The position numbers and the translations under genes are program-made. Positions 45,201 through 57,590 of a stretch of 64,000 nucleotides of DNA are shown piece after piece. Position 1 is the stretch's first letter, and each line of letters opens with the position of its first letter. Under the pieces are notes generated by a model. It made no database searches. It saw nothing but the letters and a program-made list of their open reading frames with translations, and had not been told where the DNA came from. This DNA comes from Berberis thunbergii (lineage: Eukaryota > Streptophyta > Magnoliopsida > Ranunculales > Berberidaceae). The stretch lies in assembly GCA_003290165.1 (NCBI GenBank), contig QNQO01000196.1:1089317-1153316 (forward strand), written 5' to 3'.

Positions 45201-48200
45201 ATCCAACAGTATTAATATATTTGTATAGTTACCAATAACTTAAAGAGTATGAATGTATTCCCAGCAGAGATGACGAATGTCATTTTGAATGAATCAAGAG
45301 ATCAGGTACAGACTATGTAACACTAACACGGACACGGGTATCCATGTCCAACACTGATACGTGGTGTTGAGCACAATGCAGGGACATGCCTGTACATTAT
45401 AGTGTTAACTGTTATTTACTTTCTAGAGTAACTTTTACATCATTAATTAGGTCAATATTGCTACACATTTACTACTAATTTCCCATAATATGTTTGTAAC
45501 ATATCTAAAGAATTGAAGCTTTTGATACATGTGAAAAAGTTGATGATTTAAGCATGGAGTATCGATGGGAGTATCCGATGAGGTTCTGGATATCTGAGTG
45601 TACAATATGTGTCTGACGCAGAAAACCTTTTTGAAAATGAAGTGTTGTTATATAGGCTACAGATAGTAGTACTATTATCATCTTTGCATTGGATATTGTC
45701 AGATTTTTATGTGTATGTCATTCAATTATGTTTATGGTTGATGGGTTCCCATCAATGGCGTCAATTCTAGTCCTTTTTAATGGTAAACTGTAACCTACTG
45801 GGAGCTAAAGGTTTAACGTTGAGAACTTCCAAAATGGTATTGAAGATACTGAGACTGTCACGCTCATATGTTTGATTGTGTTTTATGAATGACACATGAA
45901 ACTAAATGAAATCAACTTTGTTTCCCTGCTCTCAACTAATCTTCATTGTGGTACTGTTGATTGCCTGATGCTTTTCACAGGTAAAATACCGCACCAGATC
46001 AAAATAACTAAAAAATACTCACATGTATGAGATAGAGGACACAGGGACCATAAAATGAAAACGTGACAATGAGTGATTATAAAATGAATATTACTACATC
46101 ATTCTCCATCAAATAAAAAGAATTTTGAAGTACATACATGTCATCCAAGAGAAGCAGAATCAAGCTTTTAAGTTCATAGCAAGCAATGATGGTGCAAGAG
46201 CTTCTTCTGAGGGACTGTCTGTAGGACTGCTCAGCTGCAGATCATCATCGCCACTTTCTTGGGAACCACAGAAAAGGTCCTACAGCAATAAGACAAAATT
46301 TTACCGGCAATGCTAGTGCATGAACTTTAAACTAATGGGAAACAACCAAACGTATAAGAAGACCTGAGTGTCATTATTGGAGTCCTAAATGCACCTTTAG
46401 ACTCATCTAAAGCCTGCAACCCATAAATAGAAATCATCACTTCAGCAATACAACAACTTGTACATTATTTGAACCGTTCATGCGTCTGTGTCTGCAGTGA
46501 TGTTAAGGATGGAGGAATGACTTTAATAGTGGTCAAAAAGAGGATGCTTGTGTTGATATCATGTGTATTGATATACAGAGTTGAGCTCAAATCAAGAGTT
46601 GCAAATTTACATTTTTTTTTGCATATTTTGAAGCAACAGATATTCTTACAATAGATGTGTTATCATATGAACTTGTGATCAACTATATACACTTCTTTTG
46701 TCTTCTTTGAAATCTCATTATTTTCTTAACAAAATGAGTAAAATAGTGTGACAAAGTTTGGGTGAGTTAAGTATTCTGTTACGTGCCAACCCACATTAGG
46801 TCCCTCCTTGTCTCCTGACCTAATTTTTCAGTGTGCCTGTCAATGTGTGGGGACAAATAACAATTTATAAATAAAGCATCCAATGCATCTCAAGCTTAAT
46901 CCAATTCTTATCTCAATTTCCATTGATGAACTCCAAAAATTTCTGGTAAGCCATAGGAAAAGAAAGCACTTACAAAGCTTGTAGTGGATAACAGAAATGG
47001 TTATTCTATTGGTAGGATATTATATAATTTATATACCCTTTTATATAATCATCTAGTTGCCATATCGCTTGTGTATTCATAATTTGGTTCTACTAAATTA
47101 AAAACATGCAATTAATACTGTTTATCAACAACAGATAATTTATTGACTAAAACTATATGAATAGTGCAACTCCATGACATATTATAGACAGGTTTCAGTA
47201 AGTAGAGAATAAACATTATAAAAAGATATTGAACAGCAAAGTCGGGACTAGACTGCCTACCATGTCAGAGACGAGATTTTCATGCTGACTCAAAATGGAT
47301 GAAGGTTTCCCACAACTGTCTACAGTGTTGGCATCCAAGTCAATGCTCCGCTCATTCTCAATAACCACTTCTCCATTCTGATGACACAGAAATTGCCCAG
47401 CAAAGATTGTAAAAAATAATAATAATAATAATGAACAATTTTATTGATACAACTTATAACTATCTAGTATGAAGTTTTTTTTTAAACAGCTTAGCTCACT
47501 ACCTCAACTGCATCTTCTTCTCTTTCAACCCATCATTATGGACTTGTTCTGTATGTAGGCCGATTGACACCTGTCTTGGCGAATGACTAAAGTTTCTACT
47601 TTATTGCTTATAATGCCAGCTCTGTTACCATAATCCACAAGTAAGGATGACTACCATACGCGAGGAAACCAGTTTGTACTACAGCAAGATGGAGTTAAAG
47701 AAAAATATGACTTACTCCTTTTAACAACTCTAACTTCCTTAGCCGTATCTTCTCAAGAACTGACGATATGGGCTTATATACAGGACGCACAGGCATCGAA
47801 CGCTGCATCACTTGTTTCTAACAGAACACAAGAATGATGATGCATTGGAAATTACAAACCCGAAAAGTAATAATTAAAGAACTAAAACATTGAATACTGT
47901 TTCATCCTTTTCGGGTATCAAACAATGATGCTTCTGCGACTAGAAAGTGTGATGTACATCGAATTGCTAAAACTATTCCTACCGGGAATTTCTCATTATT
48001 CAGAGCTAAAGATCCACAAAATAGTATTTGAAAATTTTACCTCGCAATAGTCTCTGAGTCTCCGCATGAAGCTTCTCCAGATGAATCTTCCTTTCTTCAT
48101 GAAAACAAACAGAACACAAATTAAGATATAATATGCAGAGTCGGACATATGTTCAAAATTCAACTGTGAGAAATGTGCTTATTACCTTCTCCAACCTTTT

Positions 48201-48891
48201 CTTAGTGCAGGCAGATGGTTCGGATTTCCCATCGCCATCAACATTCTTACTTCTCTTTTCTTCTTATTCTCCTCTCGTCCCGACTTATGACCTTTCTTCT
48301 TCGTCCATTTCTCATCTCCAGTTTCATCCCCTAATCTGCTAATACTATCATCTTCTTTCTCATCAATGGGGGCATCTAAATCATCCAAATGAGATCTCTC
48401 TTCCACATCCCAATCAGCATCTTCTAAATCAACTGAATTCTCACTGACCCCAACACTCTTCCTTCTCTTCTTCTTCTCCTCCTCTTCGTCTCCCTCTAAA
48501 CAAAGACGCTTCTTCGCAGACTTCTTCGCCTTACATCATCTTCTCCCCCAAATTTCTCATCTACTGAACCACTTAGATGAGACTCCTCCTCATCCACCTC
48601 AAACCATCTCGAGATCCCACCTGATCTCTTCCCCCTTCAAAACCCTCACTTTCCAACCCAGGCCTAATCGAATCGACTGGTTCTTCAAGGGTTTCAGACG
48701 AATCTTGATATGCATCACTGCGAGATTGAGAATCTTCGAAAGAACGGGGTCAGATCTGAAGGTTGAGTGTTGGGCTGGTTTGAAACCCTAACACCTTTCT
48801 TCAAGCGTTTAAGCTTCTTGTGGTGGATGGGAGACGAAGGTTCTCGGACAGGTGCAGGTGAGAAGGACGCGTAGTCGTCATCGCTCTCCAT
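42214..48891 (-). CDS. Claspin/Mrc1-like replication checkpoint protein, frame-broken
   Basis: Claspin/Mrc1 proteins travel with the replisome and relay ATR-type checkpoint signals. Twelve exons with GT/AG borders inferred on the minus strand: 48186-48891, 48041-48097, 47716-47810, 47503-47548, 47261-47377, 46374-46413, 46138-46279, 43816-44382, 43487-43600, 43354-43403, 42668-42810, 42214-42457. Start MESDDDYASFSPAPV; the N terminus is K/E-rich. Then QKVFDGDSYPKGDPVKAFVD, DDEAEEEDDSDNDLMRF, EKPIDNEMRDQLHQKWLEQQ, LSPADDESSREIFGMIKKVN and FFDMLITGGNSNSSSK. The last exon ends LFAAFKSKTKSIKVVAKT-stop. The acidic core and its LRQ/SPA..SSRE blocks are those of plant MRC1-domain proteins. At least eight one-base shifts break the frame, several in homopolymers. 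It is either a sequence-error-laden real gene or a young pseudogene. The large introns (1.7 kb at 44383-46137; 0.8 kb at 46414-47260) hold no recognised gene. Confidence 0.68.
44383..46137 (-). other. Large intron of the Claspin-like gene
   Basis: 1.75 kb without recognised coding sequence. Short repeated phrases on the theme GTCCAACAC/GGACACGGGTATCC occur near 44920-44965 and 45320-45370, probably remnants of a dispersed repeat. Confidence 0.5.
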
Positions 48892-48998
48892 CGCTGAAAA
48901 TGTAGAGATGGTGAGGTTACTGGATTTGGGGTTTTCGTCAGTGTGTTAAGTGAGGAAAATTAAAGAGCGGAAATGTTTGGGGTGAAAGGTGAAATTGC

Positions 48999-49006
48999 GC
49001 GCCAAA
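48999..49006 (-). promoter_or_regulatory. E2F-type site upstream of the Claspin-like gene
   Basis: TTTGGCGC on the minus strand (context ATTTGGCGCGCAAT), about 110 bp upstream of the start codon. It fits the E2F consensus TTTSSCGC. S-phase regulation by E2F would suit a replication-checkpoint gene. Confidence 0.55.
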
Positions 49007-49009
49007 TGT

Positions 49010-49304
49010 TCAAAAATTTTAGACTCAATAGATTCCCGGTTGACAAACCAAATAAGATGATGGAAAATTTTTGGGGTTTGCCCCCCATCTCCTAACAATT
49101 TCATGGGAGAGAATGAAACTATGAAAGCAACCCTAATATGGTTCTGTGATCCTGTGCCGTGCCACTGATGAACGACCAATACTCGATTTGATGAATAAGG
49201 GTAGATTTGTATTGAAACTCTCTTGTTACATTTGTACAAAGTTTAGTGAAGTGAGGGTCTTCTTCACTCGTGATTTAGTTTGAAATTGTTTTAAACCAAG
49301 AAAT
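49010..49304. other. Promoter-distal flank, unassigned
   Basis: Nothing recognised beyond AT-rich sequence between the Claspin-like promoter and the LTR fragment. Confidence 0.4.
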
Positions 49305-50042
49305 GTGTTGCGAGTTTAACTAACCTAAATTAATAGGCTATTTAACGCACTTGTAATAATCACAAGTGCACGGTACCTAACTGATAGACAATTGCAAGTA
49401 CGAGTCGATCCCACGAGGGAAGGTGGATGCAATTGAAATTTATAATTCAATTTAAACTAATTTAAATGGAAAATGGGGTTACAGCATTTTAAAACTAAAC
49501 TAAAAATAAATTTAAAATTAAGAAAAGTAAAATTAAAAGAAAAATGTGGATTTTGTGAACTTGGATCACCAATTGAGTTAGCAAAAATTATTTAAATCTA
49601 AATTACTGAATTTAAAAAACGAGAAGCTTTAGGGATGGAATCTCTTGCTTACACCGAATATATGATCGTTAAAATCAAATTAAATTATATCATGTTTCTA
49701 TCAAACATTAACAAATTATTTCAACCAAAAGCAATTTATCAAACTTTTAGAAAATAATTGTAATTAACAATTAAGCACATTAATTCAGTAAAATCAATCA
49801 AAATAACTTATACACCCCATTTAGTTGTCGCAAACTAGATGTGGTGATACTCAGCAGTTGGTCCGAACACGAATCCCGAGAAAATAAAGTACACAAGCTC
49901 TGTGTAGTACAGAGAGAAATTGGGAGTGCAAATAGCAAAAAACAGATTTTAAATCATTCCCGCGCCTCTGCTACAGGTTCCTTTCGTCTTCCAACGCAAC
50001 AACGCCGCTTGCGGTGTTGTTCTTCGCGTCTGTTGGTTTGCT
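49305..50042 (-). repeat. LTR fragment related to the Athila-like LTR
   Basis: Aligns with the start of the LTR at 26985: TTTAACTAACCTAAATTAA, ACTTGTAATAATCACAAGTG, GATCCCACGAGG, and ACGAATCCCGAGAAAA further on. Clearly older (many differences). No PBS is preserved on its left side. Cut on the right by MITE copy 2. Confidence 0.75.
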
Positions 50043-50638
50043 CCTCATAATGAGATTTTGCTAAATTTCATGAAATTTTCTATTTTTTGAAAGTACGAAA
50101 TGAAAAGGCGCAAAGAACAATTACATTTTTTCAAGGGTTTTATCAAAAAAATTTGAGGTTTTTTCATAAATTTCTGGATTTTTTTTCATAAAAGTCAAAA
50201 ACTAGCTACCAAACTAGTACATTTTTCCGAGGGCTTTTTTTTAAAAAAAAAATTAGGATTTTTTTCGTAAACTTCGAGGGATCTTTTTCTTCCTAATTAT
50301 CATTTCTTGAAAGTATTTATTGATTTTTTAAACACCCCCCTGATTTTCTAATTGATCATTTCTTCCACTTATATATTAAAATTTGAAACCACTCCATTAA
50401 TTTTCTAATTATACATTAATTTCAATTTGTTCATTTCTTATTATTTAGGCATTATTTAATTGTTCAATAGATTTATTTAGTTGCCTCTTATTTTTCACAT
50501 ATTTCATATATCCTCGAAATTCATATATTGTATTTTCATGTATCCTCAAAATTTTTACGTTTTTTCTTTAATATTTCTAAATCAGGAAACTAAAATTAAC
50601 TCGAAAAACGACAATAAAACAATCCTTGGCTTAAGCTG
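50043..50638 (-). mobile_element. CAAGG-type MITE, copy 2
   Basis: Reverse-oriented relative of 29186-29746. On the minus strand it starts CAAGGATTGT at 50638 and shares AAAAAACGTAAAAATTTTGA and the AAAATCAGGGGGGTG block. The left limit near 50043 is uncertain, and no flanking duplication was found. Confidence 0.65.
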
Positions 50639-52390
50639 GCACTCGATTGGTGAGTCGAGGGCGGCTTGCAATTGAAACCCTCGTGTTCATTTCTATAGAA
50701 TAACCCTCAACTCACTAAAATGAGGTTTTCATTTTTTAATCTTAAGTTGACCTTAACTTTGCAATACTCAGTGTTTTTAACCAAGACCAATCACCGTTAA
50801 ACCCCTTTCATCACCTTGGCACAAAGAGATTGAGAGGCTAGTGTGCCTTTCGCAAAAAATGTGCAATATACAAGGTTAGTCTCGATCTGACTCATTGTAA
50901 TCTCAAGAACGAAGGGATGGTTAAGAGTGCTTATGACAAACATGTCAATCAACTAAACAAAGAAATGAAGAGACATTTTTACTTTTCTGGTTGTTGGCAC
51001 CTCTTTGAGCAAAACAGAATCATGAATCTCTTTGGATGGGTAAGGTTGTGAAAAGTTTGTGACGATTGGGACCTTGATGTTTGAAACAAATACTTGTAAC
51101 TCAATCTCACTCGGTCACTCTCTTACTTTTCTCATTCTCCCTCTCTCTCATGTTTATATTCTCTTCAATATTAGAGTCATTATTATTTATAGTGCATCTT
51201 GAAGGTTTAAGTGAGTGTTTTCGTATATGAGTACAAATTTGTGTTTGATATGCATCGCTACGAGATCAAAATGTCAAAAAAAGTATTAAACTGTTAGATA
51301 ACTTGAAATGTATGCCTAAATTTTAGGGATTTTGAGTGATACAATGAACACTGGATAAATTTATTAATAGAAATTGAGTTTTCCAACGATCAAGCAATAT
51401 TAACACTCTTGAAAAAGTTAATAACATAAAATTGTTGGTTTGCTTCCATGCCCATTTTTTTGGAGTGTATAAAAGCAATTCTATAATGAATTTCAGGACC
51501 GCGTGGATCAGAGCACCAACATAATTGAATTGTTTTTTTTTTAACGAAATGAGGTCGGTGCTAGCTTTTGATAGAACCCCAAACAACCAATAAATTATCA
51601 TTACAGTGATCATCGATTTAGCAAATTAAGTTTTTTTTTTCCACCCTCAAATCTCAAATGGAGGTTGTTTGAACTACGCTCGATTCGGTACGTGTATTGG
51701 GTCAAGCTTACAATTTAACCCCTCTTGTTGCCTTGGTACAAAGAACCCTCGCTCGGTTCACTAAAATGAGGGTCATTTTACTCTCAACTACATCACATTT
51801 ATAATAGTCAGTTCGTGGAGACATTGACTTAGAGAGATAAATTGAGAGATTGTGTCGAAGGGATAGATTAAGGTATCATGTTATAGGAAAATAGAGATAT
51901 TAACAAACTCTAGCCTGGAACTTTCCACCTCGTGCATTTTGTGGAAGGTATATTTTTAGACGACGCATGTTTTACGTCAAAAAACAAATTGGGACGACAT
52001 ATGTTGTATGTGGTTGATAAATTGACAAACGGGTACCTCGGCTTAGCTCCAATCAAACTATGAAGTAGAAGAACAACATGAGAAATTGGGTTTGTGCCTT
52101 GATTGGTGAGGTCCCTCGTTGTCACTACATGAGAAATCAGGTTTTTCATTCGTCAACTATGACGAGGACCTAACTCAAATAAATTTTACAAATGGGATTT
52201 AAAACCATTTACCCTATTAGTACAAGGGATAACATCAAATTTACCATTTATAAACTAAGTATATTGAGTTGTGAGACTAAAAATGAGACTTAGGCTTGAA
52301 AGTTCAAAATGTGTAGGATTATGACGATATGACTAGAGGGGGTGAATAATCTAAGGCACCATTAGACAAAAAAAATTTACTGTATTATAG
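50639..52390. other. Unassigned stretch
   Basis: No recognised gene. Similar phrases (AACCCCT.., CACCTTGGCACAAAGA / GCCTTGGTACAAAGA, ACTAAAATGAG) recur near 50705-50830 and 51715-51775 and suggest an old dispersed repeat. A 96-codon minus-strand frame at 51323-51613 matches nothing I know. Confidence 0.4.
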
Positions 52391-52976
52391 TGATGAGACA
52401 TTGATCAGTCATACGATCACAACCATACACGTGGCATGGGCTAACCCTAGCATTGAAAAAGGCTTTAGAGCAGTTTCACGTGGTCCCATGCATAAACTTC
52501 ATACTTTCATTCGCCCGTAAGTTAGGTGCTCAGGCCAAAGACACGACAGCCCAAAAGCATTAGGCTTGGCAGACAATAAGAATCAAAACACGAATCTCAG
52601 AGCTTACAAATGTCTGAAATCCCACTATCACAAAATCAATTTTTAGCCCAATCAAGCCCATTGGATCCTAACAGAGTCAAGTGTCAAAGAAACTCAGTCA
52701 TGCACGGGTAAGATCTTATGCAAGATATCGTCTTCCATCACGCCCTGAGCGCAGGGATAGTTGAGGAACACTCACTATAAGAGATGGTGAAAGGAAAAAA
52801 GAAAGGTACACATACACGATTGCAATTTACATATAGTCTTCACTATTCCTTGCATTGATATATGACTTAAGCATCGCAGTGCCTTCGGCCACCACAACAG
52901 TGGTCCCTGGCTTAATCGTTGCTCATTTTTTTTAGGTTCGAGATCATCAAGATTAGTGAGGACATGTTTGAACACA
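52391..52976 (+). repeat. 5' LTR, Tat/Ogre type
   Basis: 586 bp, begins TGATGAGACATTG, ends GAACACA. Homologous to the solo LTR at 40307-40896 of almost the same length. The PBS follows. Confidence 0.83.
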
Positions 52977-52981
52977 TCGGT

Positions 52982-52999
52982 TGGCGTCGTCCATGGGGA
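52982..52999 (+). other. Primer binding site, Tat/Ogre type
   Basis: TGGCGTCGTCCATGGGGA, close to the TGGCGCCGTCTGTGGGGA form common in Tat elements. Confidence 0.75.
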
Positions 53000-53039
53000 A
53001 AAACGATAAGTTTTCCCCTAAACGAACATGCAGAGTTCT

Positions 53040-54680
53040 TTCTAGCTAAGAAAGGCATCGAGAAATGGTCACAGCACTAGATCTCGAACACTCAACAACA
53101 ATGCTGAACTAGACAATCCTCCCGACCAGAGAAGCCCCACCACAGGGCGAACCGATCCACCGAGGGGTCAAAGAAACCACACGACCTAGCACTGAGGCAG
53201 TCGCGATGACCTTCACATAGACTAGACCATGTTCATATGAATCATCTAGCGGGGGTGGTGGAGAGACTTGCTCAAGATCGACAGCAGCCGTCCGAAAGTG
53301 GCGGAGATCCCACATCAAGAGGACGCCCGAGAGCGCGTCCAGGAAAGTGAGAACCTCCCCCAAGGAGAAGCAAATAATGGTCGGCAGTAGAGCTCAAGGG
53401 ATGACGAGGATCAACAAAGACCACGCCCTGAAATAGACTGTACCATGCCAAGAACCTACTCTGACTAGGGGCAACCAAGCTGACATCTTGTACACTTTAT
53501 CGCTCCTCCCATTCTCGGATGAGTCACAAACACCCGACAAACCAAATAAGTTTGTCCTCCAAGCTTGAAATTCTACGTTGGATCATCTGTGCACCATTCC
53601 CACCACGTAATGGCACTAAAGAAAGTTTAAAACTATTATGTGCAAAACCTTTCCCCACCAGCCTGAAAAAGGCTGCACTGACCTTAGTTCCACACTCTCC
53701 CGCCAAGATCTATCGATTGTTCCAGATCTTCGGTGAAGGCGTTATGACCAGACTTGTTGGGAGCCAGCAAATCAAGAAGGGGCCTCACTACCTGCTAAGT
53801 CTCAAACAAAAAGAAGGGTGAGGACCCTCAGAGAGTATGTCACTCATTTCAACGATGAGCTGATTCTGATCGACGGTTGTAGCGATGACACGTCGATCAC
53901 CGCCTTCATTTTACCTCTTAGGAGGTTTGTTCTACAACTTCCTTATCGTTAGAACCCCCGGGAATACGGCAGGCTTACTAAAAAGGGCGCAAAAGTATAT
54001 CCAATTTGGAAAAGATGTTGGCCACCAAGAAAAAAATGTGAAAATGAAGCCAAGTAGCCCCCTAGGGCCCAATACAGGGGAGAGGAAAAATGCACGAAGA
54101 GAATGACAAGTCAAAGAGGAGGAAAAGCACCGACAAAGACTGTGTCAGACAAGGCCAAACCTGACAGCCGCCGACTAGTCGGCGCAATGTTCACTGAGTT
54201 TGCTCCCCTCAACTCCAGCTTGGCCAAAGTCTTCTCGGGCCATGAAAAACTGGGATGACATCAAGTGGTCTCCCAAGATCAAAAGTGATCCTTCAAAGTG
54301 TGATAAGAGCAAGTATTGTGCCTATTACAAAGACCACATCACATCACTCAGGACTGCCAAAGTCTCAAGAATAGATAGAGCACTGGATCTAAGGGGGAAG
54401 ACCCGAGACTTCGTAATTCTGACAAGAAAACAACAGCAAGAGAAAAAAGAACGACTCCAGACGGCCGAAGAAAAGATTGCAAACATCATCTAGTCCTGCA
54501 CAGTGCGCACAATGGACCGGAGAATCAAACCGGTCAAGGAAGTGGGCCAATCTGAGAGCTGCGAACATGTCCCCACTACAGAGACCGCCCAGTCCACATG
54601 CATCGGGTAGAACACCCAATCTCGGACCTGATGTTCACCGAGCAGAACATGTAAGTGGTCTAGTCCCTGCACAATGATGC
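53040..54680 (+). pseudogene. Tat gag, broken
   Basis: The frame with CAKPFPTSLKKAALTLVPHS and TRLVGSQQIKKGPHYLLSLK (to 53821), then REYVTHFNDELILIDGCSDD, then LLKRAQKYIQFGKDVGHQEK (to 54106), is the gag core of Tat-type elements. A Y.CAYYKDH..ITQDC zinc-knuckle-like segment follows near 54300-54360, with a shift inside it. Multiple stops and shifts are present. Confidence 0.78.
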
Positions 54681-54689
54681 CCCTAGTTA

Positions 54690-55045
54690 TCACGATTGCA
54701 ATATTGAAATGGGGGCGTCAAAAAGATCTTTGGTGGACATGGAGAGCTATGCCAATATCGAGTTCCTAGAAACATTCCGCAGGATGCGGTTGAGAGCGAA
54801 GGAGATGAAATCAACAACTAGTGATGGTCAGCTTCAGCGGCGCTCGGAGTTACTCAGTCAGGAGCATCAACATCCCATATAGGAGCAGGGAACCAGTAAA
54901 GCTCCTTGTCACAAAATTCATTGTGGTTGATGCTCCCTCCGCATATAGTATAATTCTAGGAAGACCTTGGCTCCACCAGATGGGGCAGTGGTTTCCACAC
55001 GGCACCAGTGCCTCAGTCTACGGAGAGACGTGAACTGTCAAGGAG
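54690..55045 (+). pseudogene. Tat protease region, broken
   Basis: SLVDMESYANIEFLETFRRM looks like a changed LVD.GS.A.ILF protease site (T/D lost). FIVVDAPSAYSIILGRPWLH follows, the block that normally ends this domain before RT. RT itself is not found. Confidence 0.72.
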
Positions 55046-55375
55046 ATCAACCTTTCACCAGAGAATGTCATTATGTGGCGATTGAAGCTATCAGGTGAGT
55101 AAGCTTCAGCGGCGCTCGGAGTTACTCAGTCAGGAGCATCAACATCCCTATAGGCAGGGGAACCAGTAAAGCTCCTTGTCACAAAATTCATTGTGGTTGA
55201 TGCTCCCCTCCGCATATAGTATAATTCTAGGAAGACCTTGGCTCCACCAGATGGGGCAGTGGTTTCCACACGGCACCAGTGCCTCAAGTCTACGGAGAGA
55301 CGTGAACTGTCAAGGAGATCAACCTTTCACCAGAGAATGTCATTATGTGGCGATGAAGCTATCAGGTGAGTAACC
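54831..55375 (+). repeat. 272-bp direct duplication
   Basis: 54831-55102 and 55103-55375 are near-identical, covering the end of the protease region. They differ mostly by one-base length changes (for example CCCTCC versus CCCCTCC, CAGTC versus CAAGTC). Confidence 0.9.
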
Positions 55376-55554
55376 ACGATGGCTCAAGTCTCCCCCTTAA
55401 AAGAGATGAACCAATAGACCAAGGGCTTATTGAAAAGGAGTGGCAAAAGTAGCATGTAGAAATTTTGAAGAAAAACTATCAATAAAGGTAATCTCTTTAA
55501 AAATGATTTTACTCTACACTCAGTTCCCTCTACAGGGAAGACTTGATCCTAATA

Positions 55555-56400
55555 GAGAGGCCAAAATGGTGCACAAGTGGCCGAGCCTAGGCCCACTGAA
55601 GGCGACGACAACTCGTTGCATAAGTGACCTAACTCGCCTAAGGAACCAAGGTATGATACGGTGGGTCGAGCCCAGTCCACAAACAGCTCACCGCCCAAAG
55701 AAGCATGGTCCTTACATGGGGACTAAAATGGCTCACAAGCGATCGAACCTAGTCATATTCAGGATGTCAACAACTTGCCGAATAAGTGATCTAGTCTACC
55801 TCATGAGCCAAGGCAACACAAGCGCGAACCAAACCTAGTCCACAGACAATTCACAGCAAGCGAGCGAGTCCAGTCCACAAACGACTCACTGCTTCTATGA
55901 TAGCATAATCTGACCACAAGACCGCGAAAGCACACATGCGGACCAGAACCAGCATGGACAGTCCATCATAAGAAGGCGAGTTCAGTCTATAGACGACTCA
56001 GCGCTCTTAAGATAACTTGGTCCGATTACGGGGACCAAAATAACACACAAGCGACCAAGCCTAGTCCTATTCAAGATGTTGACAGTTTGCCACATAAGTA
56101 ACCTATTATGCCTCAGGAACCAAGGCAACACATGTGAACTGAACCTAGTCCGTGGACAATTTATCGCAAGCGAGCGAGTCCAGTCCATGGACGACTCACC
56201 GCTCCTAAGTTAACCTGGTTTGACTACGGGGACCAAATGGCACACAAGCGGTCGAGCCTTGCCTCACTAAAGGTAACAACGGCTCACCGCACAAGTGACC
56301 TAGTCCACCAAGGAGCCAAGGTACGATGCATCGAATCTAGCCCAGTCCACGAACAACTTACCGCTCAAATAAAGTCTAGCCTAAATAGAAATAGAAGACT
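55555..56400 (+). repeat. Minisatellite-like array 1
   Basis: Irregular units of ~150-210 bp marked by GGGGACCAAAATGGC-ACACAAGCG, then CCTAGTC, ending CCAGTCCACAAACGACTCAC. Copies begin near 55560, 55720, 56018 and 56227. Short frames inside are not genes. Confidence 0.8.
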
Positions 56401-57310
56401 TCTTCCTAGCTCAAGTTCTCTCAAGGAATTAGCTTGAGGAATACAAAGACCTAGCCTGTTCTGCAAAGATAGTTCATCAGCAACCCAACTCTTATTCAGG
56501 ATTGAGGTATATTATAGAATCCAGCCTAGACAGCATGGAAGACTTCTTTCCAGCTTAGATCTTCTCAAGGACTAAGCCAACGACATACAGGGACCTAACC
56601 TATTCAGGCAAAGATGGTTCCTCAACAACCCAACTCCTGTTCAGGAGTGAGGTATATTATAGAGTCCAGCCTAGACAAGCATGGAAGACTTCTTCCCGGC
56701 TCAGGTCCTCTCAAGGACTGAGCCAGAAAAGTAAAGGAACTTAGCCTGCTCAGGCAAATATGGTTCCTCATCAACTCAACTCTTGTTCAAGATTGAGGTA
56801 TATTATAAAGTCTAGTCTAGATAGGCAGAGACGATTTATTCCCAACGCAGGTCATCTCAAAGACTAAGCCAAAAGAATACAAGGACCTAGCTTGTTCGAG
56901 CAAAGATGGTTTCTCAACAACCCATCTCTTGTTCAGGATTGAGCTACATTATGACTTCTTCTAGGCTCAAGTCCTCTCAAGGGCTGAGCCAGAAAAGAAA
57001 GGAACCTAGCCTGTTCAGGCAAAGATGGTTCATCAGCAACCCAACTCCTATTCAGGATTAAGGTATATTATAAAGTCCAGCCCAGATCAGGTCCTCACCA
57101 AGGCTGAGCTAAAGGAGTACTTGAGCCAAGCCTATTCGGGCAAAAATGGTTCCTCATAAACCCAACTCATGTTCAGGATTGGAGGTTGAGGAATCATCTT
57201 TGCTCGAATGGGCTAGCCTTTCGTATATAACTTGCTCAATCCTTGAGAGGATTGAGCTAAGGAGAAGTCTTCTTCGCCCATCTAGGCTAGACTTCAGGAG
57301 TGGGGCGTAT
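56401..57310 (+). repeat. Minisatellite-like array 2
   Basis: About six units of ~120-160 bp, each with GACCTAGCCTGTTCAGGCAA, AGATGGTTCCTCAACAACCC, GTTCAGGATTGAGGTATATT and CTCAAGGACTGAGCCA. Starts lie near 56442, 56600, 56738, 56883, 57003 and 57123. The last unit is followed by partly inverted sequence. Confidence 0.85.
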
Positions 57311-57590
57311 TATGGGAGCCCAGACTAGAAAGGCAAAGAAAACTCCCATTCAATTCAAAGTCCTGCTCAGGACTGACAAGACTGCAGGTACATGGTACCG
57401 AACTTCAGTTTGACAAGATATGGTTTACCAAGTAACCTAATCACTATAAAAGTCTAAGACCAGCAAAGAAATACAGTCTTCTGCATGGAGAAAACTCTTA
57501 CGCAAGCTCAACTACTAAGGGAGAAAGTACTTACATCATTAAGGGAACACGAAGAACATAAATAAAGGTGATTATACTACAACTTAACTC

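Noticed and set aside
48182..48406. Stand-alone 74-residue protein
   Set aside because: It is part of exon 1 of the Claspin-like gene in one of its shifted frames.
53109..53478. Minus-strand open frames in the Tat gag region
   Set aside because: Shadows of the plus-strand gag; no motif.
56401..57310. CRISPR-like array
   Set aside because: Units are ~120-160 bp, degenerate, contiguous, without spacers, in a plant retroelement.
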